Positions 1-4,750 of a stretch of 6,973 bases of DNA are shown here, piece after piece. Made by a program: the position numbers and the translations under genes. Numbering within the stretch: position 1 is the stretch's first letter; each line of letters begins with the position of its first letter. The stretch comes from Spirochaetaceae bacterium. GTDB lineage: Bacteria > Spirochaetota > Spirochaetia > SZUA-6 > Fen-1364. The stretch is taken from the NCBI GenBank assembly GCA_003141795.1, contig PLNO01000167.1, positions 1-6,973 of the forward strand, in the 5' to 3' direction. Under the pieces are notes generated by a model, which was not told the DNA's origin, did no database searches, and was given only the letters and a program-made list of their open reading frames with translations.

Positions 1-2
1 AT

Positions 3-224
3 AATGTGTTCGGGCTGTTCAAGTTCTCTCTTCCCGACCAGCCGATTGCCGTGGATATCCGTCTGGTGCTCGTCTCCGATTCGGAGCCGAAGGAGATCCT
101 CTCCATGAAGCATCCGGGCGGCCCGATCTCGGTGCCCTACATCGTTCCGGCGGGAAGCGAGCTCGTGTTGTACGTGCTGGACCAGGAGGTCGCGCGCGAC
201 AAAGCCACGCAGATCCAGTTCTGA
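3..224 (+). CDS. C-terminal end of an unrecognised protein (5' partial)
   Basis: The reading frame is open from the left window edge and stops at TGA 222-224, leaving 73 residues. The gene probably begins outside the window. A GTG at position 6 is in frame, but there is no ribosome-binding sequence to judge, so I treat it as an internal Val. The visible part alternates hydrophobic and polar residues (IAVDIRLVLVSDSEP, ISVPYIVPAGSELVLYVLD) and contains a PGGPISVPYIVPAG turn, which suggests a beta-rich fold. No catalytic motif, membrane segment or cysteine cluster is visible, and I do not recognise the family. GC-rich third positions match the aldo/keto reductase and TPR genes, so it belongs to the chromosomal backbone left of the tRNA. 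The downstream tRNA has its own promoter, so the two need not be co-transcribed. Confidence 0.7.
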   Translation, partial: NVFGLFKFSLPDQPIAVDIRLVLVSDSEPKEILSMKHPGGPISVPYIVPAGSELVLYVLDQEVARDKATQIQF

Positions 225-246
225 TGCCCGGGCGACAGGGGGATTC

Positions 247-275
247 TTGACAGATCTTTCCTGCGCTGCTACATT
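247..275 (+). promoter_or_regulatory. Sigma-70-type promoter of the tRNA-Gly gene
   Basis: A perfect -35 box TTGACA (247-252) is followed, after a 17-base spacer, by TACATT (270-275), which matches the -10 consensus at four of six positions. The expected transcription start is near 282, a few bases before the mature tRNA 5' end at 288. This spacing is typical of a short-leader tRNA transcript. Confidence 0.7.
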
Positions 276-287
276 GGTATCGTTCAC

Positions 288-358
288 GCGAGCGTCGTAA
301 AATGGCATTACCCCAGCTTCCCAAGCTGGAGTCGGGAGTTCGATTCTCCTCGCTCGCT
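288..358 (+). tRNA. tRNA-Gly (anticodon CCC)
   Basis: The cloverleaf folds completely. The acceptor stem GCGAGCG (288-294) pairs with CGCTCGC (351-357), followed by discriminator T358, the U73 usual for bacterial glycine tRNAs. The D stem is GTAA (297-300) with TTAC (308-311), enclosing a loop with the conserved GG. The anticodon stem CCAGC (313-317) pairs with GCTGG (325-329) around the loop TTCCCAA, placing anticodon CCC at 320-322, which reads GGG. The T arm is GGGAG (334-338), loop TTCGATT, CTCCT (346-350), with one G-U pair. The CCA end is not encoded: TTC follows. The gene has its own promoter and terminator. A degraded integrase lies just downstream, so this tRNA is the likely integration site of a genomic island. 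Confidence 0.96.
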
Positions 359-360
359 TC

Positions 361-388
361 AAAAAAGCCCGTTTTTACGGGCTTTTTT
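361..388 (+). terminator. Rho-independent terminator after the tRNA
   Basis: A6 (361-366), stem arm GCCCGT (367-372), loop TTTT (373-376), arm ACGGGC (377-382), then T6 (383-388). The perfect GC-rich hairpin with a U-run ends the tRNA transcript. The matching A-run on the left means it could also work on the opposite strand. Confidence 0.9.
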
Positions 389-408
389 AATGCCGCACTC
401 TTCTGGGC

Positions 409-438
409 TTGACACCATATAGCAACTGACCCTATTTT
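409..438 (+). promoter_or_regulatory. Possible relict promoter of the integrase
   Basis: TTGACA (409-414) is followed by an 18-base spacer and TATTTT (433-438), a four-of-six match to the -10 consensus. Transcription would start around 445, almost at the ATG 446 of the broken integrase. It is plausible by position only, and the gene it would serve is no longer intact. Confidence 0.3.
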
Positions 439-445
439 GACCCCA

Positions 446-893
446 ATGGAAAGCCCTACCGCCTGAAAAAACACGGGAGGGTCTGGTACTACAAGCTCTC
501 GACCGGGCAATGGTTTCATTCGTCGGGCAAGACGAGTCGACGAGCTGCGGAGGACATAGCGGCCAAAGGCCTCGGAAAGCGGGCAACTTCCGACCCCATC
601 CTCCATGATTACGCATCGGGATTCTTCGCTCCCAGCTCCCGCTGGATCACCCGACAGCATGCGAAAGGACGGCCGTTTGGCGCGGCCACGGCGAAAAACC
701 GGCGGAGCATCCTTAATTGCTATGTCCGCGATTGCTGGGGCCAGGGCCGGCTGTCAGAGCTGACGAAGGCCGGCATGGGGTCGTGGGTGATCGGCCTGCC
801 GCTGGCTAACCAGACGAAGAACACATCCTCTATACGTTCCGCATCGTCCTACGCGAGGCCAGGGACCCGGGGGCACTCGCCGTTTCCCCTTTT
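446..893 (+). pseudogene. Tyrosine recombinase (phage/island integrase) remnant, N-terminal part only
   Basis: Frame 448-822 reads GKPYRLKKHGRVWYYKL, WFHSSGKTSRRAAEDIA, WITRQHAKGRPFG and SWVIGLPLANQTKN. This is the layout of an integrase N-terminal arm-type region followed by a SAM-like core-binding domain. The only nearby ATG (446-448) is one frame away and stops after six codons, consistent with a one-base deletion just after the start. A second one-base loss at about 822 moves the continuation HILYTFRIVLREARD into another frame (822-866). Similarity fades by about 893, and the C-terminal catalytic domain (R-H-R-Y residues) is absent from the window. A functional enzyme of this class would be roughly 350-400 residues. 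Lying about 90 bases after a tRNA-Gly gene and reading away from it, this is the usual position of an island integrase. The resemblance to spirochaete-type integrases is from memory and not checked by search. Confidence 0.75.
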
Positions 894-1000
894 TGGCGCG
901 GGAGATCGTCGAGGGACTGTTGGGGGTGATTGCTGATTTCATAGTGCCACAGCAGGGTGTAGCGGCTGTAGCTATAGTCCCATGTAGGGCACCTTTCTAT

Positions 1001-1038
1001 GTTATGCCGATGGAAATAACTTTCACGAACGGCATAAC
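1001..1038. repeat. Perfect 9-bp inverted repeat with 20-base loop
   Basis: GTTATGCCG (1001-1009) and CGGCATAAC (1030-1038) are exact reverse complements separated by 20 bases. An imperfect direct repeat overlaps it: GGAAATAACTTTCAC (1012-1026) and GGAAATGAAATTCAC (1039-1053), 12 of 15 identical, with start points 27 bases apart. The order GTT...AAC is the reverse of an integron attC, and the boxes do not fit the attC consensus. It may be a recombination core, a protein-binding site or a hairpin; function unknown. Confidence 0.55.
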
Positions 1039-1053
1039 GGAAATGAAATTCAC
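1012..1053. repeat. Imperfect 15-base direct repeat, 27-base period
   Basis: Copies are at 1012-1026 and 1039-1053, sharing GGAAAT at the left and TTCAC at the right (12 of 15 identical). The right copy begins directly after the right arm of the 1001-1038 inverted repeat. Repeats of this kind can be arm-type or operator sites, but two copies could also arise by chance in A-rich DNA. Confidence 0.35.
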
Positions 1054-1149
1054 ACAGTGCGGGCCAATCCTTAAAAAACCTAACTCGGCCATTTGCATAT
1101 TGGCGCGTCAGACTTGTCCTCTTTCGTATAAAGTATTAGCTTGTATTTG

Positions 1150-1166
1150 CCGTAAAATTATTACGG
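1150..1166. promoter_or_regulatory. 17-bp dyad upstream of the operon, candidate operator
   Basis: CCGTAA (1150-1155), spacer AATTA, TTACGG (1161-1166) form a perfect 6+5+6 dyad ending 56 bases before the ATPase start. It overlaps the -10-like sequence TAAAAT (1153-1158). Size and position suit a repressor operator. The stem is short for a terminator and no T-run follows. No regulator gene is present in the window. Confidence 0.4.
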
Positions 1167-1212
1167 AGACCCCTTTCAATGTGGTACACTTGCTGTCATC
1201 CTAACGCCTGAA

Positions 1213-1216
1213 AGGT
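1213..1216 (+). promoter_or_regulatory. Ribosome-binding site of the ATPase gene
   Basis: AGGT within GAAAGGTAAG lies six bases before ATG 1223. It supports that start, which also yields the canonical N-terminal beta-strand (SRFSVRNFKSF) of this ATPase class. Confidence 0.65.
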
Positions 1217-1222
1217 AAGCCA

Positions 1223-2338
1223 ATGCTGAGTAGATTCTCTGTCCGCAATTTCAAGAGCTTTAACGACTGGTTTGTTTTCGACCTTTCAGATGTCAACAGC
1301 TATGAATTCAACCCAGAGTGCATCCACGACGGCCTGGTAAACAAGGCGCTCGTTTATGGGCACAACGGAGTTGGAAAATCCAATTTAGGGCTAGCAATCT
1401 TCGACATAGTCCTTCATACGACAGACAAGAACAAGAACCTCAGTAACTATGCCAATTATCTCAACGCCGAAAACTCGAGCGATATGGCAGAATTTGCCTA
1501 CCTGTTCAAGTTCGATGGTGAATTTCTCAAGTATGAATATGGTAAGAGGAATCCGGACGATATCGTCTATGAAAGAGTCTTTATAAACGACCTAAGAGTC
1601 ATAGACTATGATCGCAGGAACAATACGGAGGCCATGATAGACCTACCGGGAACTGAAACACTGAACAAGGACATAAGTCAAATCAGAATCTCAATCGTAA
1701 AATACATACGGTCAAATTCGGTGCTCCCAAAGAGCCGCGAAAACCTGGTCTTCGAGAAATTCTTTGCCTTTGTCGAGACCATGCTCTTGTTCTGGTCGCT
1801 CGAAAAAAGGGAATATCAAGGATATGAGGTCGGCAGCCGGGACATGTTTGAAGACATATTTCAGAGAGGGCACTTTGATGAATTCATAGAGTTCATAAAG
1901 TCTGCGGGATTGGATTCAAATATCAGGCTCATTGAGGAGAACGGGAAAAGAAAGCCCGTCTTCTATTTTGGCGATCGAACAGTAGATTTCTGGCTTAATT
2001 GCTCAACCGGCATGCATTCGCTGACCTTGTTTTACTATTGGCTCCAAAGAGTGAAATATGAAAACGAAAGACCTTCGTTCATTTTCATAGATGAGTTTGA
2101 CGCCTTCTATCATCTCTGGCTATCCAGGATAGTCATGCAAGAATTGATTGCCGCCAAGAGCCAAGTAGTCGTGACCACACATAATACGAGCCTCATGACG
2201 AATGACCTTCTTAGGCCAGATTGCTATTTCCTGATGTATAAGGATAAAATCAATCCCCTTTCCAGGCTAACCGACAAGGAGCTCAGATTCGCCCACAATA
2301 TTGAGAAGATGTATCGCGCTGGGGTCTTCGGTGAATAA
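1223..2338 (+). CDS. SMC/ABC-like AAA ATPase, first gene of a candidate defence operon
   Basis: A 371-residue cytoplasmic ATPase of the AAA_15/AAA_21 (OLD-like, ABC/SMC-type) group. It opens with SRFSVRNFKSF (residues 3-13), the usual first strand. Walker A GHNGVGKS is at 46-53, an ABC-signature-like STGMHSL at 261-267, Walker B FIFIDE at 286-291 (D290, E291), and the H-loop VVTTHNTS with H320. All ATPase elements are therefore present; the signature has His where Lys or Arg is common. The middle (about 90-240) is the variable lid or coiled insert region. No membrane segment or nuclease domain is fused. The downstream gene overlaps it by 8 bases, so the two are almost certainly co-translated. 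Paired ATPase plus TOPRIM-type genes act as anti-phage systems in the OLD, Gabija, PARIS and AbiL families, with the ATPase as sensor or activator; applying that role here is inference. A/T-rich codon use and an island setting suggest horizontal transfer. The biochemical class is secure, the system name is not. Confidence 0.9.
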   Translation: MLSRFSVRNFKSFNDWFVFDLSDVNSYEFNPECIHDGLVNKALVYGHNGVGKSNLGLAIFDIVLHTTDKNKNLSNYANYLNAENSSDMAEFAYLFKFDGEFLKYEYGKRNPDDIVYERVFINDLRVIDYDRRNNTEAMIDLPGTETLNKDISQIRISIVKYIRSNSVLPKSRENLVFEKFFAFVETMLLFWSLEKREYQGYEVGSRDMFEDIFQRGHFDEFIEFIKSAGLDSNIRLIEENGKRKPVFYFGDRTVDFWLNCSTGMHSLTLFYYWLQRVKYENERPSFIFIDEFDAFYHLWLSRIVMQELIAAKSQVVVTTHNTSLMTNDLLRPDCYFLMYKDKINPLSRLTDKELRFAHNIEKMYRAGVFGE

Positions 2339-3116
2339 TGTCATTCTTTTAGTATTCGAAGGCGAAACTGCGGAGTCTCAAATCTTCGATAGCATCAGAA
2401 AATACTTCTTCACAGCTGCCCACCCACCTACTCTTCAGATCATATTCGGTGCTGAAATCCTTCAGCTTTGGGATGCTGTGCATGACGATGAATATCTGGA
2501 TATGGTGGAGGTACTTCGACGGCTCAAGCCTCAAGGTTTGACCGGAATAGCCCGAGACGACGTCTCTGCTATTTATCTCTTCTTTGATCACGACCCTCAG
2601 TCCCGTCCAAAGAACCCGGACTATGAAGCGAACATCACAGAAATGTTAGGCATTTTCGATAATGAGACGGAAAATGGGAAGCTATATATTAGTTACCCAA
2701 TGATAGAGGCAATCAAAGACTGCAAACGGGACCTGGACAGTCACTTCGAGTGTGAAGTCGACATTTCTGATACTGTTGATTATAAAGCGATGGTCCATTC
2801 CCGTTCAGATTTTCGCTCAATTGTCGAATATTCATATCAAGATTGGCTATTTCTGTTTGCTGTGACAATTCTCAAAGCCATTAGGCTTGTTTTCGGAACC
2901 TATGGATCAACAGATTATCAAGATTTCCTGCGTATCAGCCAGAAGCTAATTCATGACAAGCAAACCGAACTGTTTATTCGGCCGCGAAGAAGCGTTGTGA
3001 TTTTGAGTTCTGTTCCCTTTTTTGTCATTGGCTATTTTGGCAAGAAAAGGTTTGATGCACTGAAATTGGCGTCCCTTTCAAGACGTTGCAACTTCTTCAC
3101 ATTCCCCACTCAATAG
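2331..3116 (+). CDS. TOPRIM-like protein, probable nuclease partner of the ATPase
   Basis: A 261-residue soluble protein. I start it at GTG 2331, 8 bases inside the ATPase gene and six bases after a weak GGGG site. This puts the first hydrophobic strand NNVILLVFEGETAES at the N-terminus, where TOPRIM folds carry it. An earlier in-frame ATG (2301) would add ten residues encoded deep in the ATPase gene, and ATG 2338 is in another frame that stops at once. Visible motifs are the TOPRIM-type acidic residue in VFEGE (E10), the metal-binding-like FFDHD (D86 and D88) and YPMIEA (122-127), which I associate with TOPRIM/OLD-type nucleases. The rest is a helical C-terminal half without predicted membrane spans, ending in a short basic tail. 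By analogy with AriB of PARIS, GajA or OLD it would cleave nucleic acid when released or activated by the ATPase. That role is inference, and the fold assignment rests on three short motifs. Confidence 0.8.
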   Translation: MNNVILLVFEGETAESQIFDSIRKYFFTAAHPPTLQIIFGAEILQLWDAVHDDEYLDMVEVLRRLKPQGLTGIARDDVSAIYLFFDHDPQSRPKNPDYEANITEMLGIFDNETENGKLYISYPMIEAIKDCKRDLDSHFECEVDISDTVDYKAMVHSRSDFRSIVEYSYQDWLFLFAVTILKAIRLVFGTYGSTDYQDFLRISQKLIHDKQTELFIRPRRSVVILSSVPFFVIGYFGKKRFDALKLASLSRRCNFFTFPTQ

Positions 3117-3303
3117 ACAGGGCCGCGCCGAATCTGAGACTCCTCCGTTGCACGTACGGGCGCTTGCAGAAAATGAACCGATTCTTCAGCATGGCTTAAC
3201 AATGGCCCGACCATACTCCTTGCGAAGCTTCACTCCACACGGCCAGGTAGGCCGGGCGCTGAAGATTCGGGTCGCGCCTGCTATTCCTCCGGGGCGCATA
3301 ACC
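3117..3303. other. Non-coding gap after the defence-like operon
   Basis: I see no supportable gene here. The frame that leads into the reductase gene is open across it from 3148, but the sequence has no ribosome-binding site and no family resemblance, so it is treated as untranslated. No terminator with a T-run follows the operon stop at 3116. The stretch contains a long imperfect inverted repeat (3178-3270) and a small GC hairpin, CGGCC (3240-3244) / GGCCG (3250-3254). Composition returns to GC-rich here, so the right edge of the transferred DNA probably lies in or near it. Confidence 0.5.
3178..3270. repeat. 13-bp imperfect inverted repeat, 67 bases apart
   Basis: CCGATTCTTCAGC (3178-3190) and GCTGAAGATTCGG (3258-3270) are reverse complements at 12 of 13 positions. 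The enclosed 67 bases include the GC hairpin at 3240-3254. A partial third copy of the left arm, CCGAATCT, occurs at 3128-3135. It could be a mobile-element end pair, an attachment-site relic or a structured transcript end. No transposase or T-run supports any one choice. Confidence 0.45.
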
Positions 3304-3312
3304 TGCTATAAT
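3304..3312 (+). promoter_or_regulatory. Extended -10 promoter before the reductase gene
   Basis: TGC followed by TATAAT (3307-3312) is a perfect -10 hexamer with the TGn extension. The base run at -35 (TTCCTC, 3284-3289, 17-base spacer) is poor, as is common when an extended -10 is present. Transcription would start near 3319, giving a leader of about 125 bases before GTG 3445. Confidence 0.55.
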
Positions 3313-3433
3313 ATCGAGGACCGGGAGCGCCGACACGCAGGCTCTGGAAGCCACACGACAGCCATGGAGTCTCTTCAGAGTGCTCGTGCGCGTTGTAGCG
3401 CATGCGGCCCGTCATGTCTCCACGAAGAATCTC

Positions 3434-3439
3434 GGAGGT
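3434..3439 (+). promoter_or_regulatory. Ribosome-binding site that fixes the reductase start
   Basis: GGAGGT lies five bases before GTG 3445, a near-ideal Shine-Dalgarno arrangement. No comparable site precedes the in-frame upstream ATGs at 3148, 3202 or 3363, so GTG 3445 is chosen over the longer frame. Confidence 0.85.
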
Positions 3440-3444
3440 CTCAG

Positions 3445-4626
3445 GTGCAGTATCGACTCGACAAGCGGTCAGGAAACCAGCTTTCCGTTCTCGGCTTCGG
3501 ATGCATGCGGCTTCCCGGCACCGTCGGGAGGCCGGACATTGGCAGGACGGAGCAGCTCTTCATCCGCGCGATCGAGGGAGGGGTCAACTACTTCGACACG
3601 GCATACCTCTACCCCGGCAGCGAAGAGGCGGTCGGCCAGGTCCTCGACAGGCACCACCTCCGCGACAAGATCTACATCGCGACCAAGCTCCCCCACACGC
3701 TCTGCCATGAGGCGGCCGATTTCGACAGGTACTTCGACATCCAGAAGAAGCGCCTTCGGACGGACAGGATCGACTACTACCTCATCCACAGCGTGTCGGA
3801 GCGCCAGCAATGGCGGCGGCTGTGCGCGATCGGGATCGAGACGTGGATAGACAGCAAGAAGGCATCGGGGGAGATCCGGCGGGTCGGGTTCTCCTTTCAC
3901 GGCGCGCGGGACGAGTTCGGTCCGCTCCTCGACGCCTATGACTGGGATTTCTCCCAGATCCAGTACAACTACATGAACACGAGCTACCAGGCAGGGACAA
4001 ACGGTCTCAGGAACGCCGCGGGGCGCGGACTGCCGGTCATCGTCATGGAGCCACTTCTCGGAGGCAAGCTCGCCACCGGCATGCCGCGGAAGGCCGCGGC
4101 GCTTCTCCGGGAAAACGACGAGAGCTTTTCCAACGCGGCGTGGGCGTTGCGCTGGATCTGGAACCAGGAGGAGCCGACGCTCGTCCTCTCCGGGATGAAC
4201 TCGATGGAGCAGCTCGAGGAGAACCTCGTGCTCGCTGAGGCGGCAAAGCCGGGGATGCTGACGCAGCGGGAGATCGACACGCTCGCACGGGCGGTCGCGG
4301 CAATCAAGGAGACCGACAAGGTCCCGTGTACCGCGTGCAACTACTGCATGCCCTGCCCGCAGAACATCAATATCCCTGCCTGCTTCACGGCGTACAACGC
4401 CTCTTTCTCCATGGGGCGCATCTACGGCATCACGGCGTACGTGACGACGACGGGCGGGATATCGAAGACGCCGCACTTTGCTTCGAGCTGCGTGAAATGC
4501 GGCAAGTGCGAGTCTAAGTGCCCGCAGCACATCGCCATCCGCGACTCTCTCGAGGACGTCACGCGCCGCCTCGAACCGTTTCCTCTGAAGCCCGTGCTCT
4601 CGCTCGTCTCCCGCGTTTTGCGATAG
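3445..4626 (+). CDS. Aldo/keto reductase with C-terminal 2x[4Fe-4S] ferredoxin domain
   Basis: A 393-residue cytoplasmic oxidoreductase. Residues 1 to about 285 form the aldo/keto reductase barrel, starting QYRLDKRSGNQLSVLGFGCM. The catalytic tetrad is visible as D51 and Y56 (in YFDTAYLY), K81 (ATKLPH) and H115 (YLIHS). The C-terminal part carries two iron-sulfur motifs: C295-C298-C301-C304-P in VPCTACNYCMPCP and C349-C352-C355-C359-P in SSCVKCGKCESKCP. This fusion is common in anaerobes (clostridia, methanogens, spirochaetes). The physiological substrate is unknown, and the clusters suggest electron exchange with ferredoxin or a flavin partner besides NAD(P)H. The GTG start follows GGAGGT and gives the normal family length; a longer in-frame version from 3148 adds 99 residues with no family resemblance. 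Its own extended -10 promoter lies upstream, and the next gene starts 124 bases downstream. GC-rich codons match the backbone. Family assignment is secure. Confidence 0.95.
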   Translation: MQYRLDKRSGNQLSVLGFGCMRLPGTVGRPDIGRTEQLFIRAIEGGVNYFDTAYLYPGSEEAVGQVLDRHHLRDKIYIATKLPHTLCHEAADFDRYFDIQKKRLRTDRIDYYLIHSVSERQQWRRLCAIGIETWIDSKKASGEIRRVGFSFHGARDEFGPLLDAYDWDFSQIQYNYMNTSYQAGTNGLRNAAGRGLPVIVMEPLLGGKLATGMPRKAAALLRENDESFSNAAWALRWIWNQEEPTLVLSGMNSMEQLEENLVLAEAAKPGMLTQREIDTLARAVAAIKETDKVPCTACNYCMPCPQNINIPACFTAYNASFSMGRIYGITAYVTTTGGISKTPHFASSCVKCGKCESKCPQHIAIRDSLEDVTRRLEPFPLKPVLSLVSRVLR

Positions 4627-4713
4627 AGGGAGTGCCCCGGCCCCGCGCCCGGAACAAGGACCTGCGCCACGGGATTCGCGAGGAGGCCGAGAAAATCGGC
4701 GGCGGGCCGCTTA

Positions 4714-4742
4714 TTGACAGCCCCATCGCACGGGTTCATCCT
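4714..4742 (+). promoter_or_regulatory. Candidate promoter of the TPR gene
   Basis: A perfect TTGACA (4714-4719) is followed after 17 bases by CATCCT (4737-4742), which matches the -10 consensus at only three positions. The expected start is about 4749, directly at the ATG 4751. The -35 box is convincing, the -10 is not. Confidence 0.4.
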
Positions 4743-4750
4743 TTTTTCAA

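Larger units (their letters stand above)
894..1222. other. 329-base A/T-rich leader with dyads, no convincing gene
   Basis: This stretch separates the integrase remnant from the ATPase gene, and base composition shifts toward A/T within it. A 103-codon plus-strand frame (893-1204) has no ribosome-binding site, no recognisable motif and unusual composition, so I do not call it a gene. What can be supported are two perfect inverted repeats (1001-1038 and 1150-1166), an imperfect direct repeat, and weak -10-like boxes TATAAA (1127-1132) and TAAAAT (1153-1158), neither with a good -35 partner. The operon promoter probably lies in the right half, but I cannot place it firmly. Confidence 0.5.

Noticed and set aside
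19..660. Minus-strand frame across the tRNA and integrase remnant
   Set aside because: It runs through the tRNA gene and its terminator, has Arg/Pro/Ser-rich composition, and shows no recognisable domain.
1001..1038. Possible integron attC site
   Set aside because: The box order is GTT...AAC, the reverse of attC, and the arms do not fit RYYYAAC/GTTRRRY. No integron integrase is present.
895..1134. Minus-strand open stretch containing PTWDYS (about 971-988), reminiscent of the N-terminus of REP-associated (IS200-like) transposases
   Set aside because: Only six residues resemble that family. The expected YFVTIC-type strand does not follow in any frame, there is no start codon, and the HUH motif is absent. 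The nearby 1001-1038 dyad makes it worth remembering, but it is not supportable as a gene.
893..1204. 103-codon plus-strand frame in the leader
   Set aside because: It starts at a TTG in the tail of the integrase remnant, has no ribosome-binding site and no motif, and spans the dyads and promoter-like boxes of the next operon.
1223..3116. Gabija or a retron system
   Set aside because: No UvrD-like helicase (GajB), reverse transcriptase or msr/msd-like repeat is present; the nuclease-like protein is separate from the ATPase, whereas GajA is a fusion.
3148..3444. In-frame 99-codon N-terminal extension of the aldo/keto reductase
   Set aside because: The residues look non-coding, there is no ribosome-binding site upstream, and the extended -10 promoter lies inside it. 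GTG 3445 with GGAGGT gives the normal family length.
3469..4530. Long minus-strand frame opposite the reductase gene
   Set aside because: It is a shadow of GC-rich coding sequence: it runs antisense to conserved catalytic and cysteine motifs and shows none of its own.
4697..4712. Small hairpin CGGC/GCCG after the reductase gene as a terminator
   Set aside because: The stem is four pairs and is followed by CTTATT, not a T-run; too weak to call.
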